Positions 23,485 through 34,283 of a DNA stretch of 64,000 bases are shown piece by piece; position 1 is the stretch's first letter; every line of letters starts with the position of its first letter. The position numbers were made by a program, and so were the translations under genes. The notes under the pieces are model-generated. The model had not been told where the DNA came from. It saw nothing but the letters and a program-made list of their open reading frames with translations, and ran no database searches. The DNA lies in contig JABSTT010002001.1 in assembly GCA_013339685.2 (NCBI GenBank), positions 23,640 through 87,639 of the forward strand, in the 5' to 3' direction. The DNA is from Hyalomma asiaticum (lineage: Eukaryota > Arthropoda > Arachnida > Ixodida > Ixodidae).

Positions 23485-24470
23485 CCCTAGCAAAAATTCT
23501 AATAGAAAAACTAATAGCCTATGAGGTTATTACCACCAATAGAATTCATTAGTATTAGACTAATAGCTTGTACAAGACTTATAGGAAAACATAATACGAT
23601 TGTTCTAAACCCCTAGACGTATGAGGCTTAATATACACTATAAAATTTTAACTCCCTTAAGGGTGTAAATGACCTATCCCATGGGCACGGAGTAAGCTCA
23701 TGGGCGACACCCTCTTTTTTACGTGTAGAGCAAAAATGGAGGATGCATGTGCTTTGCAATCGCACTGTGAGTGACACAGCATTTGATTTTAGCTGCATTT
23801 ATGATCACGAATTACACTGACAAGACACCACAGGAACATCACACGTGCAAATACACACTCCACCATTTCAAACCAATATATGGAACAGAGAACATTCGCA
23901 TTATTTCACATCTTTACAGAGACAGTCCTGTATATATACTCCAGATTCCTGACCTACTATGTAGTGCCTGTGGGGAAATTACTGTTATGCACAATTAGAA
24001 AATAAGGATACACAGGACATCTCCCAATCAAGGGTAGGATAACTGGTAGCTGTGCATCACACATTTCTGTTAATCTAAACCCACCAAATATTCAATGCCA
24101 CATTGCCAAGAAATCATACATCTCTAGGTTCCTCATTTACGCCCTTAAGGGCGTAAAATATTTACTGTGTAAACTATAATACAAACTAATAAAGCTATTT
24201 AAAGGATTACTGAGTTTCAAATTTGGTGTTTTAATAGTTATCTAAAGCCCTAGCCACCTTGCTTGAGAAAAGATCCATTAGACAAATTTCAAAAAGTCAT
24301 TGATATAAACTAGCAAGGCTAATTGAACAATGTATTAGACTAATACAAACACCTATAAGACAAGTAAAGATTCCTATAAGACTAATACAATACTAATAGG
24401 ACTAATAGAAAAGCTTATTAGACTAATACAAATCTCACACACACACGTGCAATTAGAATTTTTGCTAGGG
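23485..24470. mobile_element. Unclassified 986-bp TIR element with internal palindromes
   Basis: Perfect 19-base terminal inverted repeats: CCCTAGCAAAAATTCTAAT at 23485-23503 and its complement at 24452-24470. The interior is AT-rich and dominated by variants of ACTAATAG/TATTAGACTAATA near both ends. No transposase is visible. Flanks show CA on both sides, which is too short to prove a target duplication. Confidence 0.6.
24136..24157. repeat. Perfect 22-bp palindrome
   Basis: TTTACGCCCTTAAGGGCGTA plus AA is its own reverse complement. A related half-decayed palindrome centred on CCCTTAAGGG lies near 23656, so both arms of the host TIR element carry one. Confidence 0.85.
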
Positions 24471-24741
24471 CACAGCCTGTTGCAAAGGGTTTATTACGTA
24501 TCCTTTGTTTAGCATTGTATAACTTGACTGATGGACTCTCTCAGGGAGAACAAAAGGTACAGGTGACCACTTTGCTTGCATTCGCAAAGGATATTTTTAA
24601 TGGAATAAAGTCTGACAAATGGTGTTTGCCATGCACACTTTCTGTTCTTTGGGCTAGCAGACACTACAACTGTTATTTATTTATTTATTTTGAATACCTC
24701 AAAGGCCCCAGCTGGGGTATTAGATGAGGGATGGATATTAA

Positions 24742-25677
24742 TTACAAAAGAAGTGACTCGAGGGCAATCTTGAATTGATGAGGGTCGGAGTGGTGCACGG
24801 TAGATGCAGGCAGACGGTTCCAGTCCCGTGCGGTTGCCACAAAAAAGGAGCGAAGATGGCCGGTGGTTTGTGCTGGCGGAGGGTATACTGCTCTTGCATG
24901 GTTTGTGCGGCTGGATGTGCGATGGACTGGCAGGATGGCTGGAATTTCGATGGGAGCATGATAAAACTTGTGAAAAAGGCGTAGTCGAGATATGTGACGT
25001 CGTGATTCTAGATTAGGAAGGTGAGCCCGGGTTTTAAGTTTGGAAACACTGGAATTATAAGAATATTCAGAGTAGATAAAGCGTGCAGCGCGGTTTTGGA
25101 TCGATTCTAGAACGTTGGATAAGTTAGATTGATGGGGATCCCAGACAGAACATGCATATTCTAATTTTGGACGAACAAACGCAGTATAAGATATTAATTT
25201 CACTGATGGGGAGGCAAGTCTTAAGTGTCTACGTAGGAAACCCAGAGTGCGATTTGCGGAGTTGACTATGTTAGTAACGTGGGCTGACCATGAAATGTTA
25301 CTTGAGAATGTGACGCCAAGGTATTTGTAGCATTCAGCGGATGAGACTGCAGAGCCGGAAATGGTATATTCTGCTGACTGGTGGTGGGGCCTGCGATGGA
25401 AAGATACCGGTGAAGTTTTCTTTACGTTTAGCGACATTAACCACGTATCACACCACGATAATATAAGGTTGAGGTCGTTTTGTAAAATATCAATGTCTGC
25501 GCTGTTTGCTATGGGACGGTATACGACGCAGTCGTCTGCGAAGAGGCGAATGCTAGAAGATATGTTTGATGGAAGGTCGTTGATATAGATGAGAGAGAGT
25601 AATGGTCCGAGCACTGTACCTTGCGGCACACCAGAGATTACAGAACAGCGGCTAGATGAGACAGAGTTAGCATGCAC
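24742..25677 (-). pseudogene. LINE reverse transcriptase, C-terminal part
   Basis: A 311-codon frame holds RT motif B (SGVPQGTVLGPLLSLIYIND), the catalytic box (IRLFADDCVVY, with both Asp present), the YLGVTFSSNISWSAHV thumb block and the C-terminal WNRLPAS motif. The frame is open to a normal stop, so this part is recent or little decayed, but it is separated from its N-terminal half by a frameshift. It belongs to the LINE at 24672-27345. Confidence 0.85.
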
Positions 25678-25849
25678 GAACTGTAGACGATTGGTAAAAA
25701 AGCTTCGAATCCAATTAAATACACCTGTATTAATGTTTAAACGAGAAAGCTTTAGCAGTAGCCGTTTATGTGGAACTTTGTCAAAAGCTTTTTCAAAGTC
25801 TAAGAAGAGGGCGTCAACAGGTATGTTTAAGTCAAGGTTGGCACTGATG

Positions 25850-26320
25850 TCATGATGAAATAGATAGAGCTAGTTGTGTGTCACATGAAAATCCTGAGTG
25901 AAAACCATGTTGGCTAGAATGAAAAAAGTTATTGCTGGCTAAGAACTTGACAATGTTAGAATAGATCACATGCTCCATTAGCTTGGAGCAAACACTAGTA
26001 AGGGAAATGGGGCGATAGCTGCTGCAAAGAGATGAAGGACCTTTTTTGGGGACTGGAACAATCTTGCCCACTCTCCAGTCTTCCGGCACCACTCCCGACG
26101 ATAGCGACTGCTGAAAAATATGGCAAAGTAGTGTACTAACAATTGATTTTATGTTTTTGAGCATTTTCGCGTTGATACCGTCGATGCCGCATGAAGATGA
26201 GAGTTTTAATGAGTTGATTAGTTTAGCGATGCCGTTTGGGCAGAATGTGATGTCAGGCATCACACTATGGTTGCAATTAAGGAATGAAGGCAAGTTGTCG
26301 ACAGGTTCAACGGTAAACAC
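25850..26320 (-). pseudogene. LINE reverse transcriptase, N-terminal part
   Basis: The 156-codon frame carries the RT start: SSCGIDGINAKML, then VPVPKKG and YRPISLTSVCSKLMEHV, then QHGF-GFSCDTQLAL. The next motif (ALFLDFEKAFD) is in another frame after about 25860, so a frameshift breaks the enzyme inside the palm. Confidence 0.8.
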
Positions 26321-26417
26321 GGAAGAGAAAAAGCTGTTGAGTTGCTCAGCGGCCTCATGATCAGGAATTGGATGGTTCCGATCGTTGTACAGTGCTAACG
26401 GTTGGGAGTTAGTGGGG

Positions 26418-27257
26418 TTAATTGTGTTTCAGAATTTTTTGGGGTTGTTGCTTAACATAGCGGGTAGTGTTTGTGAAAAAAAAAAGGTGCTTTTCTTTGT
26501 CAGCAAGTCTTTTGAATTCTTTTTCTGCAGCGTAGTAGCTGTTCCATGCGCATGCGCTATTGGACCGCTTTGCTGATCGAAAGAGCCGTTTCTTTTTATT
26601 ATTTAGGCGTTTCAATGTGGTGTTAAACCACGGGGATGACATTTTCTCGGTTACAGTAATTTTGGGTACATGCTTAGTGAATAGATCTAACATTTTGTTT
26701 TTGAACAGTAGGCAATTTGCTTCGAGTGAACACTTTGAAAGGTCGGAAAGAAAAAAAGTAGCGAATTCTTCGAGCTCCGAGTTTATAGCGGCATAATTGC
26801 CTTTATCATACAGAGTTATATTTTTTGTTGTTTTTGTTGGATGCAGTAGTTTACAAGAATAGGTCGCATGGATTACTAAGTGGTCACTGAGCCCAGGTAG
26901 GAACGTCATCTTGGACACTTTTTCAGGTTCAGAAGTGAGAACAAGGTCAAGAATATGAAGGGAATCATCACTGTAACGTGTAGGTTCGGTGACCAATTGC
27001 GTTAGCCCAAAAGTTAGACATGAATTGACGAAATCGCTCTCTATACTGTTTTTGGAAGACACACATGCTAAGTTATTCCAACATATTGCTGGGAAATTGA
27101 AGTCGCCGAAAAGCAGTATCGGGAAATGTCGATAAGATTCAGTTATGGAGCGAATAGCCTCGTGGAATTCTGGTACAAAAAGGGGGTCACTACCAGGGGG
27201 ACGATAGCAAACACAGATTATTGTGGGAGGATAAGTGGCATTACAAAGAACAAACAA
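26418..27257 (-). pseudogene. LINE AP-endonuclease, C-terminal part and linker
   Basis: The 279-codon frame shows CYRPPGSD, LFGDFNFP (catalytic Asp and Asn of the DNase-I fold) and LSDHLVI (catalytic Asp/His), then a charged linker rich in Lys and Arg. The endonuclease N-terminus (Asn and Glu residues of the active site) is only hinted at upstream (RGGGVLIGS) before the copy ends. Confidence 0.8.
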
Positions 27258-27582
27258 GATTTCTAAGCATTAGGATGTCTTAATTTCGCTACACTGAAGA
27301 TCTTTGTGGCTTCCTATTAGCACGCCACCACCACGTTTATTAGTCTACAAGAGCCAGAAAGGTGCTAGTACACGCTGGGTATCTTTTTCTGATGCAAATG
27401 CCCTTGGCAAGCTTGAAATAACGAAAGGGAAAGGGTCAGGGGCTCACTTTTATTTGTCAGAAAGACCTTAATGAGCCAACAGACAATGAAGCCTAGGAAA
27501 GCATATGGGAAGTTAGTTGTAGTATTGTAATTGTGGAGTAAGTAGAAAGGAATTAAAGTGGACCAAAGACAAACCAGCCTTT

Positions 27583-27660
27583 GGTGGGAACAGAACCCAC
27601 TACTTTCGGATGACGTGTCTGATGCTCTACCGCTGAGCTATGAAGGTGGTCGTCCCGCCG
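27583..27660 (-). mobile_element. tRNA-derived SINE head, family 3
   Basis: On the minus strand TAGCTCAGCGGTAGAGCA is a clean A-box region and GTGGGTTCTGTTCCCACC a B-box-like T-arm, about 35 bases apart, giving a tRNA-like cloverleaf head. The fold has no aminoacyl-stem match good enough for a functional tRNA. The adjacent plus-strand text (CCGCCGTCCACTTCATTGGG) probably belongs to the same repeat. Its tail is not delimited. Confidence 0.6.
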
Positions 27661-28544
27661 TCCACTTCATTGGGTATTTATGTACATATTATCCTGGAAG
27701 TGTTATGTAGTGCCACTCGTAGCCATGGCGGCATGTGTCTTCAGTCAGTCTGGAATTTCTATACATTCCGTCCCAATCACAAAGACATCTTGCGATTTCT
27801 TATAGCCAGATGACCCATACAATGCATTTGCTGAAGCTAGTAAATAGTGAATGCATGCTTCCATTACTTACTTTCATTTCCACAACGAATAATCTGCAGT
27901 TAACAGTGAGCAGTGGTGCACTTTAGAGTCAAAATGTTGACAAAATCAAGGATGTTGACCAATAATTAACAATAATTTGTCCTTATTACCAACCTCTCCT
28001 GAAACTGTTCGTGACAAAAGAGATCTCGAACTGCATTATGGGAGGGAAAAGTACAAACTATGTGGCTGATGTCTGTTATGCCCAACTGTTTCCTTCCTCT
28101 CCTTTCTCTCACAGCTCTCTACACCATCCATCAGTCTTCCTGACCACAAGCCAAAAAATGACTTGTATCTCTAAAAAGTGTTCGAAAAAGTGTCACAAAG
28201 CAAGTGATGTGAATGACAGGCAGATACAATGCTGGCAATGTGCTCACTCTGAAATAAACAAGGCGAAGCAGCATGGTCACACTATTTGACAGTTCTAGTG
28301 CACCTCAACCAACATAGGTCGTTAATGGAAAGGACTCGGGATGACACCATACACTGTACAGAGATTGACTAAAGACAACCATTCACGAAGCATTGGATGG
28401 CATTTCATGTTTCTTTTCTAGTTTTTCTTTTGAATCTTTAATATTTTAATTTATCAGTTTGATTTCCTATTAACCAAAATCGTTATTCCTTAAAAGACCC
28501 CCTGAGAGGCATAATGTGTGTGATTGTACAACTGAAACAACATT

Positions 28545-28758
28545 AAGATGTGAAAGACATAGGCACATGTTCCTTGAAGGCAGGTGAACAGGTGATGGCA
28601 GCAATGTCATGAGGAAGGCCATTCCAGTCAACAGTTGCATGACGAAAGAAAGAACCTGAAAAAGTGACACTGCCCACTTCAATGCGAGCGATGTTAATCG
28701 GCCTGTGTGTTGTGATACTCAAGCTGGTGTTGAGATGTTGAGCATGCTTGTACCCCAT
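28545..28758 (-). mobile_element. LINE reverse-transcriptase C-terminal fragment
   Basis: The frame reads RPINIARIEVGSVTFSGSFF, then DWNGLPHDI and a final helix before the stop, matching the conserved tail of LINE RTs (positively charged strand, SF, W-N-x-LP). Only the last 70 codons remain. Confidence 0.55.
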
Positions 28759-28769
28759 AAAAAAGGAAT

Positions 28770-30838
28770 AATATTTTCAACTATGCCCAGAGAGTTATGA
28801 AAAAAATCACTGATGGCGCTATCCTCGGTGCGAGTGTCTATCTCAAAGTGTAGCAAAAAACCAAGAAATGCCAGTGCAGGTTCAGTTATCCTGCTTAAAA
28901 GCCAATAATTATTTACAGCTGTACCTGACACACATCTGGTCACATTTTTTCACGAGGCAGAGTAACTTTCATTTTTAAATTGATATTGCAAAAACCCACT
29001 AGCCAGTGTCCATACACATACCGAAGGGGTGACCACAAAGATAGAAAAATTCCACTTTAAAAATTTCTGCTGACTTCCTGGAAAGACCAAGCTGCAAGCT
29101 TGTACACTTCAAATGGTGCACTTTCTATTTCAATAAAAAACAGCAACTTGAAGGATCGTAGACAGTTGGTTTAAGTGTGAAGCAAACATATAAGAAAATT
29201 ATTTGAAATTTCAAATGTACTTTCACACCCCAAGTTACAACTATTCATGATGCTATGCTGCCCAATGGTTTAAACAACAGAGGTTGATGCAGCAAATTTT
29301 ACCGAGTGTGCCTATAATGACGAGTGACATTGAAATGTTCTTTGGTTTGGAACTCCTACAATGTTTTAGTGATAGCCTAGGGCAGCAGAGCCTCCTGTGA
29401 ACATGTGAGCCAAATGTTATTATTGCTCTGTAGCCCATTTAGACCGGGCAAGGAGGAGCGCTCTGGCAGCCCGCGTGCTCTTGCCTTCCTCCTCTCATGG
29501 TGTGTGCCAGATGGCTTTGAGCGTGCACACTGATGCTTGGACGTGTGGAGCTGTCCAAAGATTTGCGCGTGTTGTAGGCTAGCCTGGCAGTTTTTTTCTC
29601 CTTTATCGTGATGCAAGACAACATACCATAAGGTTGACAGACAGCCAGTGTGGAATTTTCACGGTTGTGTTAACAATTAGAGGAAAAGGAAACTCTTGTC
29701 GGAGGAATTATGCGGTATGGATGACCAGACTCGCAAAGTTCGCGCCTGCGTACTTTTCAAGTTGTATCGTCTTCCTCTCGATGAGGAGCAATGGCATTCA
29801 TAGATTACACGCTTCTCTGTGCCCCGAGAAGTTCTCGGGAATAACTGAGCGTTATAATTTCTGGCGAACACACCCGATGCTCAACCTCTGCTATGACAAG
29901 AAGCGTGCCCAAAAAATCCTGCAACGATCGGTCAGCTCGGCTAAGTAAGAAAGAACGGTAAACACGTACATTTTTAATGATCGGATAGTGTTTCTTCAAC
30001 AGATGATATGCAACTTAGCCTGCACCATTGCAGGGTGAACTTTGCAACGAACAGTACATTGAGTAGACGAGAACAAAAAAAAAAACCCACACGGCTCACT
30101 TCTGAGGCTGATCATGGGTTTGAGTACGGGCACGCACTGCTTGATATCGGGTGTTGCAATCTGCCTCACAGTAGGCAGAAACTACAACTACCTTCACTTT
30201 TAGGTATGGTAAAAAAAAAGGGGGGGGGGGGGGGGTCCCACATTGTGTCACCTGCAGACTCCGCCTAGCCGTTCAGCACCGACGGCTAGGCAGAGCCGAC
30301 AGCTGATCGTTGTGTTTATCACCCTCGTTCCTGCCTCTCCCGTCCCTTTCTCGTGATACAAACTAGTACGCAGCTGTCAATCGCGTTACTGAGTGAAAGA
30401 AAACAAAAAGAGAGAGGAACGGACAAAAGAAAAAAAAGCAGAAAGCAGCCATGGGATGTAACCGAAACCAGCCACCACGAGGCACGACCCATTCACCTCC
30501 CTCCACACCCCCCCATTCCCAGCTCGCAAAAATACAACTGAGGGAAAAAAAAAAGGTTCATTGTATCCCCAAAGGGTGCTCCCGCTCGGCCAGAAAGCGT
30601 GGAAACATGTGCGCACTTCGTAAACAGAAAGAGCTCGCCGTAAACATACGGCACCTACGGTACTTTTGCGGCGTCCTCTGTTAAAAGCAATGACTATCAC
30701 AGGCTCAAAACTTATTAGGACGTTGCACATGTTATTTTCTATATATGGAGCCCCTATTTAGGCGAAATTGAGTGCGCCAGAACTAAAAAAACGACGAAAG
30801 CTGCAAATGCCCCCATACCGACCATGCAAAAGCAAGCG
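28770..30838. other. Intergenic, no gene recognised; A9-G16 tract
   Basis: No domain was recognised. A homopolymer pair of nine A then sixteen G lies at 30211-30235. The right part (30250-30680) is GC-richer but has no coding signature. Confidence 0.4.
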
Positions 30839-31246
30839 TTTGCACAAGCCAGTGGGTTGCCATGTTGGAGACGGCTCCACCTGCTAGGCAACATGGTGGT
30901 GCCCATGAGAAAACGGTCTATACACACTGCAGAATTTGCGACTTGGCTTCAAACACAGCCATAAAGCACTGGCTTTCCTTTTAACAAAGGATGTTGCTGA
31001 CTACATCACTTGGCTTTTTTTTTGTTGCTCCTTAAGAGATACATGCACACTTTTAAAATTTGTTTACATTAAAATGATGAAATAAAGAATATCAGATTAT
31101 CTTTCTGCAATCATGCTATTCCGCAAACCATGAAGCCAAGTCACACATTCTGCAGTGTGTATACTAGACCGTTTTCTTGTGGGCACCACCATGCTGCCTA
31201 GCAGGCGGAGCCGTCTCCAATATGGCAACCCACTGGCTTGTGCAAA
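30839..31246. repeat. 408-bp foldback element
   Basis: Arms 30839-30950 and 31132-31246 are inverted copies of about 112 bp (for example TTTGCACAAGCCAGTGGGTT on the left against AACCCACTGGCTTGTGCAAA on the right), roughly 90 percent identical by eye, around a 180-bp AT-rich centre. No target duplication could be read. Probably a foldback MITE. Confidence 0.7.
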
Positions 31247-31499
31247 AACAATGTGCCACTCCTGTACTCACACATGGTTACACATCTTAAACAGCCGTTT
31301 TCTAGGTGCCTTTCATGCTGCTATGTTCATAGGACAATAACCTTTTCATTGTCCTTTGCTTATTTGTTTTGAACATGTACGCTAGGTTTTCTTTTTTTTT
31401 TTACACAGTTCATTCACTGCTTTTTGTTGTCACCAATATGGTTGCTTTGTATTTCAGATTTTCACTCTTTCTTCTTTCTTTCTTGAAATGAGGTACTCT

Positions 31500-31570
31500 G
31501 TATTTCGTATGCCCTCTCCTGTATAGGCCTGAAAAGGCCTACAGTATTGAATAAATAAATAAATAAATAG
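31500..31570 (+). repeat. LINE 3' tail with (AAAT)n
   Basis: TATAGGCCTGAAAAGGCCTACAGTATTG followed by five AATA units has the form of a LINE 3' end. The rest of the element is lost upstream. Confidence 0.5.
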
Positions 31571-31987
31571 AGTCGCATGAGGCTGCTTCTGTTTCAAGCA
31601 CCTTTGTCAGTGACCCCGGTAATGTCATTTGTTAAAGAAGAGCGAGTGCTTTCATGCTGTGCCAAAAACCAAATTGTGAATTTCCTGGTGCGTGCAGTGC
31701 AATAATATTTGGCTCACATGTTCACATGAGCAACCATGACTGATCGGTACTGTTTTCCGACTTTGTCCAAAAATATGTTGCAGGGTCCCTTAACAGAGTC
31801 TGCAACCACTGAACTATGCAGTATATAGCATTAAGGGGACTGTCACTCCCTCGCCCTTAAAGAGCCACCGCTCAGAAAGACACTGAAACAATCAAGAGCT
31901 TTCCACCCAAGGCTGAAAGTTTTGGGCTGGCATATAACTTTATCTTGCCAACATTGATGAAACACGCAATGTACATTAATATGGCAG

Positions 31988-31993
31988 TTTATT
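31988..31993 (-). terminator. AATAAA overlapping the ephexin stop codon
   Basis: The minus strand reads CCTAAATAAACTG, so a canonical AATAAA starts within the TAA stop. It is possibly functional, but another signal further downstream may be used. Confidence 0.4.
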
Positions 31994-32168
31994 TAGGTAT
32001 CGCTCTTGTTGAGTTGCTGCTGCTCGAGCAATGTTTGTGAGGCCATGAGTAGACGGTAACGGAGGCGCAGATTGCGTGAGCGCACGTGTAGGTTGACCAG
32101 CTCGACCGTGTGCGATGCTGGGAACCAGCCCCGTGCCCCATCTCGTAGGCGCTCCCCTTCATACCAGC
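31993..32168 (-). CDS. Ephexin-family RhoGEF, terminal exon (SH3 end and C-terminus)
   Basis: After a G carried over from the previous exon, the exon reads GWYEGERLRDGARGWFPASH, the second half of an SH3 domain (conserved Trp, Gly and WFP), then VRSRNLRLRYRLL, a basic helix that resembles the C-terminal segment of vertebrate ephexins, and stops at TAA. The acceptor is TTCTCCTTTGCAG. The final 20 residues are Gln-rich and not conserved. Confidence 0.85.
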
Positions 32169-32221
32169 CTGCAAAGGAGAAGAGAGGGCTGCATCAGCGT
32201 GCACGTCATCACATACACAGG

Positions 32222-32883
32222 TACAGTAGACTCTCTCCAACTCAGATTTGAGGAGACCAGAATTTTGTTTGAACTATCACATGCAAGCACAAGTAGAGCT
32301 CAGTGCAGCATACAACCAGAAAAAGCAGAGACGGCCAGTTATCACATGCATTGTTGCCACCTCAGTGTTTTCTTCTTCTTTTTTCCTGCTAGTGGTTTTG
32401 AACTATTTGACAAAGACTGACAGGAGATTGGTTTCACTTCAGGATATTAAGAAATATGTGACCAAGAATGTTCACCTAGAAGAAACCAAAGTAGCTTAAA
32501 TTTCTGGTAAGGATAAGAAAAAAGTATGAATTAACAGATTTAATAGAGTGGTGCAGTTTGAACTAAGTGGATTTTGAATACATTAAAAATATACCAGGCC
32601 GACCAAAAACTTCAAATTTTTTTAATTAACCGATAGTTCGATTGATTGATTTATAGGGTTTTATATCGCAAAATCATGATATGATTATGAAAGATGCCAC
32701 AGTGGAGGGCTCCTGAAATTTCGACCACCTAGGGTTCTTTAACGTGTGCTGACGTCGCACAGTACATGGGCCCTGAACATTTCACGTCCATCGAAATGCC
32801 GCCATCACAGCTAGGATTCGGTCTAACGACCTTCAACCAAAACTTGGAATTATCGGAGTACGAATTATAGAGAGTCTACTGTA
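32222..32883. mobile_element. Tigger/pogo-type MITE interrupted by a SINE
   Basis: The ends read TA|CAGTAGACTCTCT and AGAGAGTCTACTG|TA: 13-bp perfect inverted termini starting CAGT, with the TA duplication diagnostic of the Tc1/mariner-pogo superfamily. The 658-bp core (32224-32881) has no transposase, and a family 2 SINE sits inside it. The element makes up about 86 percent of the 761-bp intron between the two SH3 exons. Confidence 0.8.
32638..32840 (-). mobile_element. tRNA-derived SINE, family 2, nested in a MITE
   Basis: GATTGATTGATTTATAGGGT, ATTATGAAAGATGCCACAGT, AATTTCGACCACCTAGGGTT and CATCGAAATGCCGCCATCAC match the SINE at 61795-62030 in the same orientation. The tRNA head is truncated at the right edge. 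Confidence 0.75.
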
Positions 32884-32929
32884 TCTTGCTTTGCTGCTGG
32901 CTGAAAGAACAGAGTAAATGTGAACTGAC

Positions 32930-33034
32930 CATCAGACATCTTGCGGAATACGTTGACCACATCGGCCTCCTCCAGAGCCAGTTCATCGGGCTGCTGTGGT
33001 GTGTATGCGTGCCGACACTGCACTTGTGGACAGT
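32930..33034 (-). CDS. Ephexin-family RhoGEF exon, SH3 N-terminal half
   Basis: The exon reads DCPQVQC then QQPDELALEEADVVNVFRKM, the opening strands and RT loop of an SH3 domain (acidic ELALEEADVV in place of the usual DELSL-E-GD). The acceptor is CTTTCTCCGCAG and the donor ATG|GTCAGT. Phase 1 at both ends joins cleanly to its neighbours (105 nt). In ephexins the SH3 domain regulates exchange activity by binding N-terminal sequence. Confidence 0.85.
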
Positions 33035-34283
33035 CTGCGGAGAAAGACTCCAGCTCTTAAAATGCACTAAACATCTGCAAATTGTTAACTGGGTAAGCCT
33101 GCCTGCTGGGAAAGCTCGCTTCACTGTACTCAAAAGAGCAACAGAATCAGAAAATAAGCTGTTCTGGCATGACAACATAGGCGGCCACCAACACTTTGAT
33201 GATTTCATGAAAGTGCAATACAATTCCATGAGAATGCATCAACATTCTGACAATTCCACGAGAATGCTATCATCATCAGCATTTTGACGATTCCACAAAG
33301 GTGTAAAATTAGCCAACATTTTGCAGCACTAAAACCAGGTTAGATGACACTGCCTGGTCATGTTAACAGCAGGAGGATTTGACCTCAGGAGAGCACCAAG
33401 TATGTCCCATACTTTACATTGCACTGCATTATGACTGACATGGCCTCAGAAGGGGGTGCTCTGCAAACCTTTGCCCTTCCCTTCCTCCTCGAACAGCACA
33501 CACCTATGACTACCATAAACTACTATTGTACTGTGAGTGTTTCTTTTGCAGCGGCTCGAACAACTGCAAGAATTTAAAGTCAGTGTTCCCCAGAGTATAA
33601 GAAATGGTTTGCAGAATTGAGAGAGAGTTATCAATTGGCTGCACACTTAGCCAGATGAAGTAGCCTCGAAGGTCCCGCGCCAAACATCCCAGACAGTGTG
33701 ATCGATGATTTTTTATCACATTATAGAGCATCATGGTCAGCAAACTCACTGCAGTAAGCTTGGCCTTGTAGCCTATCCTTAGAAGACAAAAATGTACACC
33801 CTCTTGCAGGAATTCAAACATCATGGCCATGGTGAAAGAACAAGAGAAATGTGTAAAATGCACAGCAGTGCTGTCTGGAGAATACAACAAATGCTCACTG
33901 CTGTTTCAGGCTCTTGTCGGCAGATGGGGATGAAATTTTATATACACTGCACAACAGAGCCGCTACAGCATCCTGCCCTTTCTTTCTGCACCCTATAGTG
34001 GCTCTGTAGTGCACCTCCATATGCTTTGTTACATGGAAGTGAAAAAATATATGGCATTCTATGGATACCAGGCGGTAAAATTTAAATACTTCGTTATATC
34101 AAGTATTTTGTTATAATGAACTTTGTTATGCTGAGCTTGAACTACAGTATAAAATTGGAACATACTAACAAACTTCTGCCATAATTGTGCAAGCTTGCCC
34201 AAAAACTTTTGTGTTACCACTAGGGATGTACAGATATTTTAATGTTCTAAATACTCATACAAAATTGCATTGTCAAATACACA
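33035..34283. other. Ephexin intron, no feature recognised
   Basis: AT-rich intronic sequence with short unrelated frames. The segment 34080-34160 (TTCGTTATATCAAG...TTATAATGAAC) looks like a terminal part of a Tigger-type element. Confidence 0.4.

Larger units (their letters stand above)
24672..27345 (-). mobile_element. CR1/Jockey-group LINE, 5'-truncated, nearly complete pol
   Basis: On the minus strand the element reads: AP-endonuclease C-terminal half (from about 27345), linker, reverse transcriptase, stop, a short 3' UTR and an AATA-repeat tail (24672-24690). Three large frames cover it with frameshifts between them, one near 25860 inside the RT. No ORF1 and no endonuclease N-terminus are present. 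The clade is uncertain; motifs (YRPPGSD, SGVPQGTVLGP, FADDC) fit the CR1/L2/Jockey assemblage. Confidence 0.85.

Noticed and set aside
27583..27660. Functional tRNA gene on the minus strand
   Set aside because: A- and B-box are good, but the acceptor stem does not pair and the sequence is embedded in a longer repeat, so it is a SINE head.
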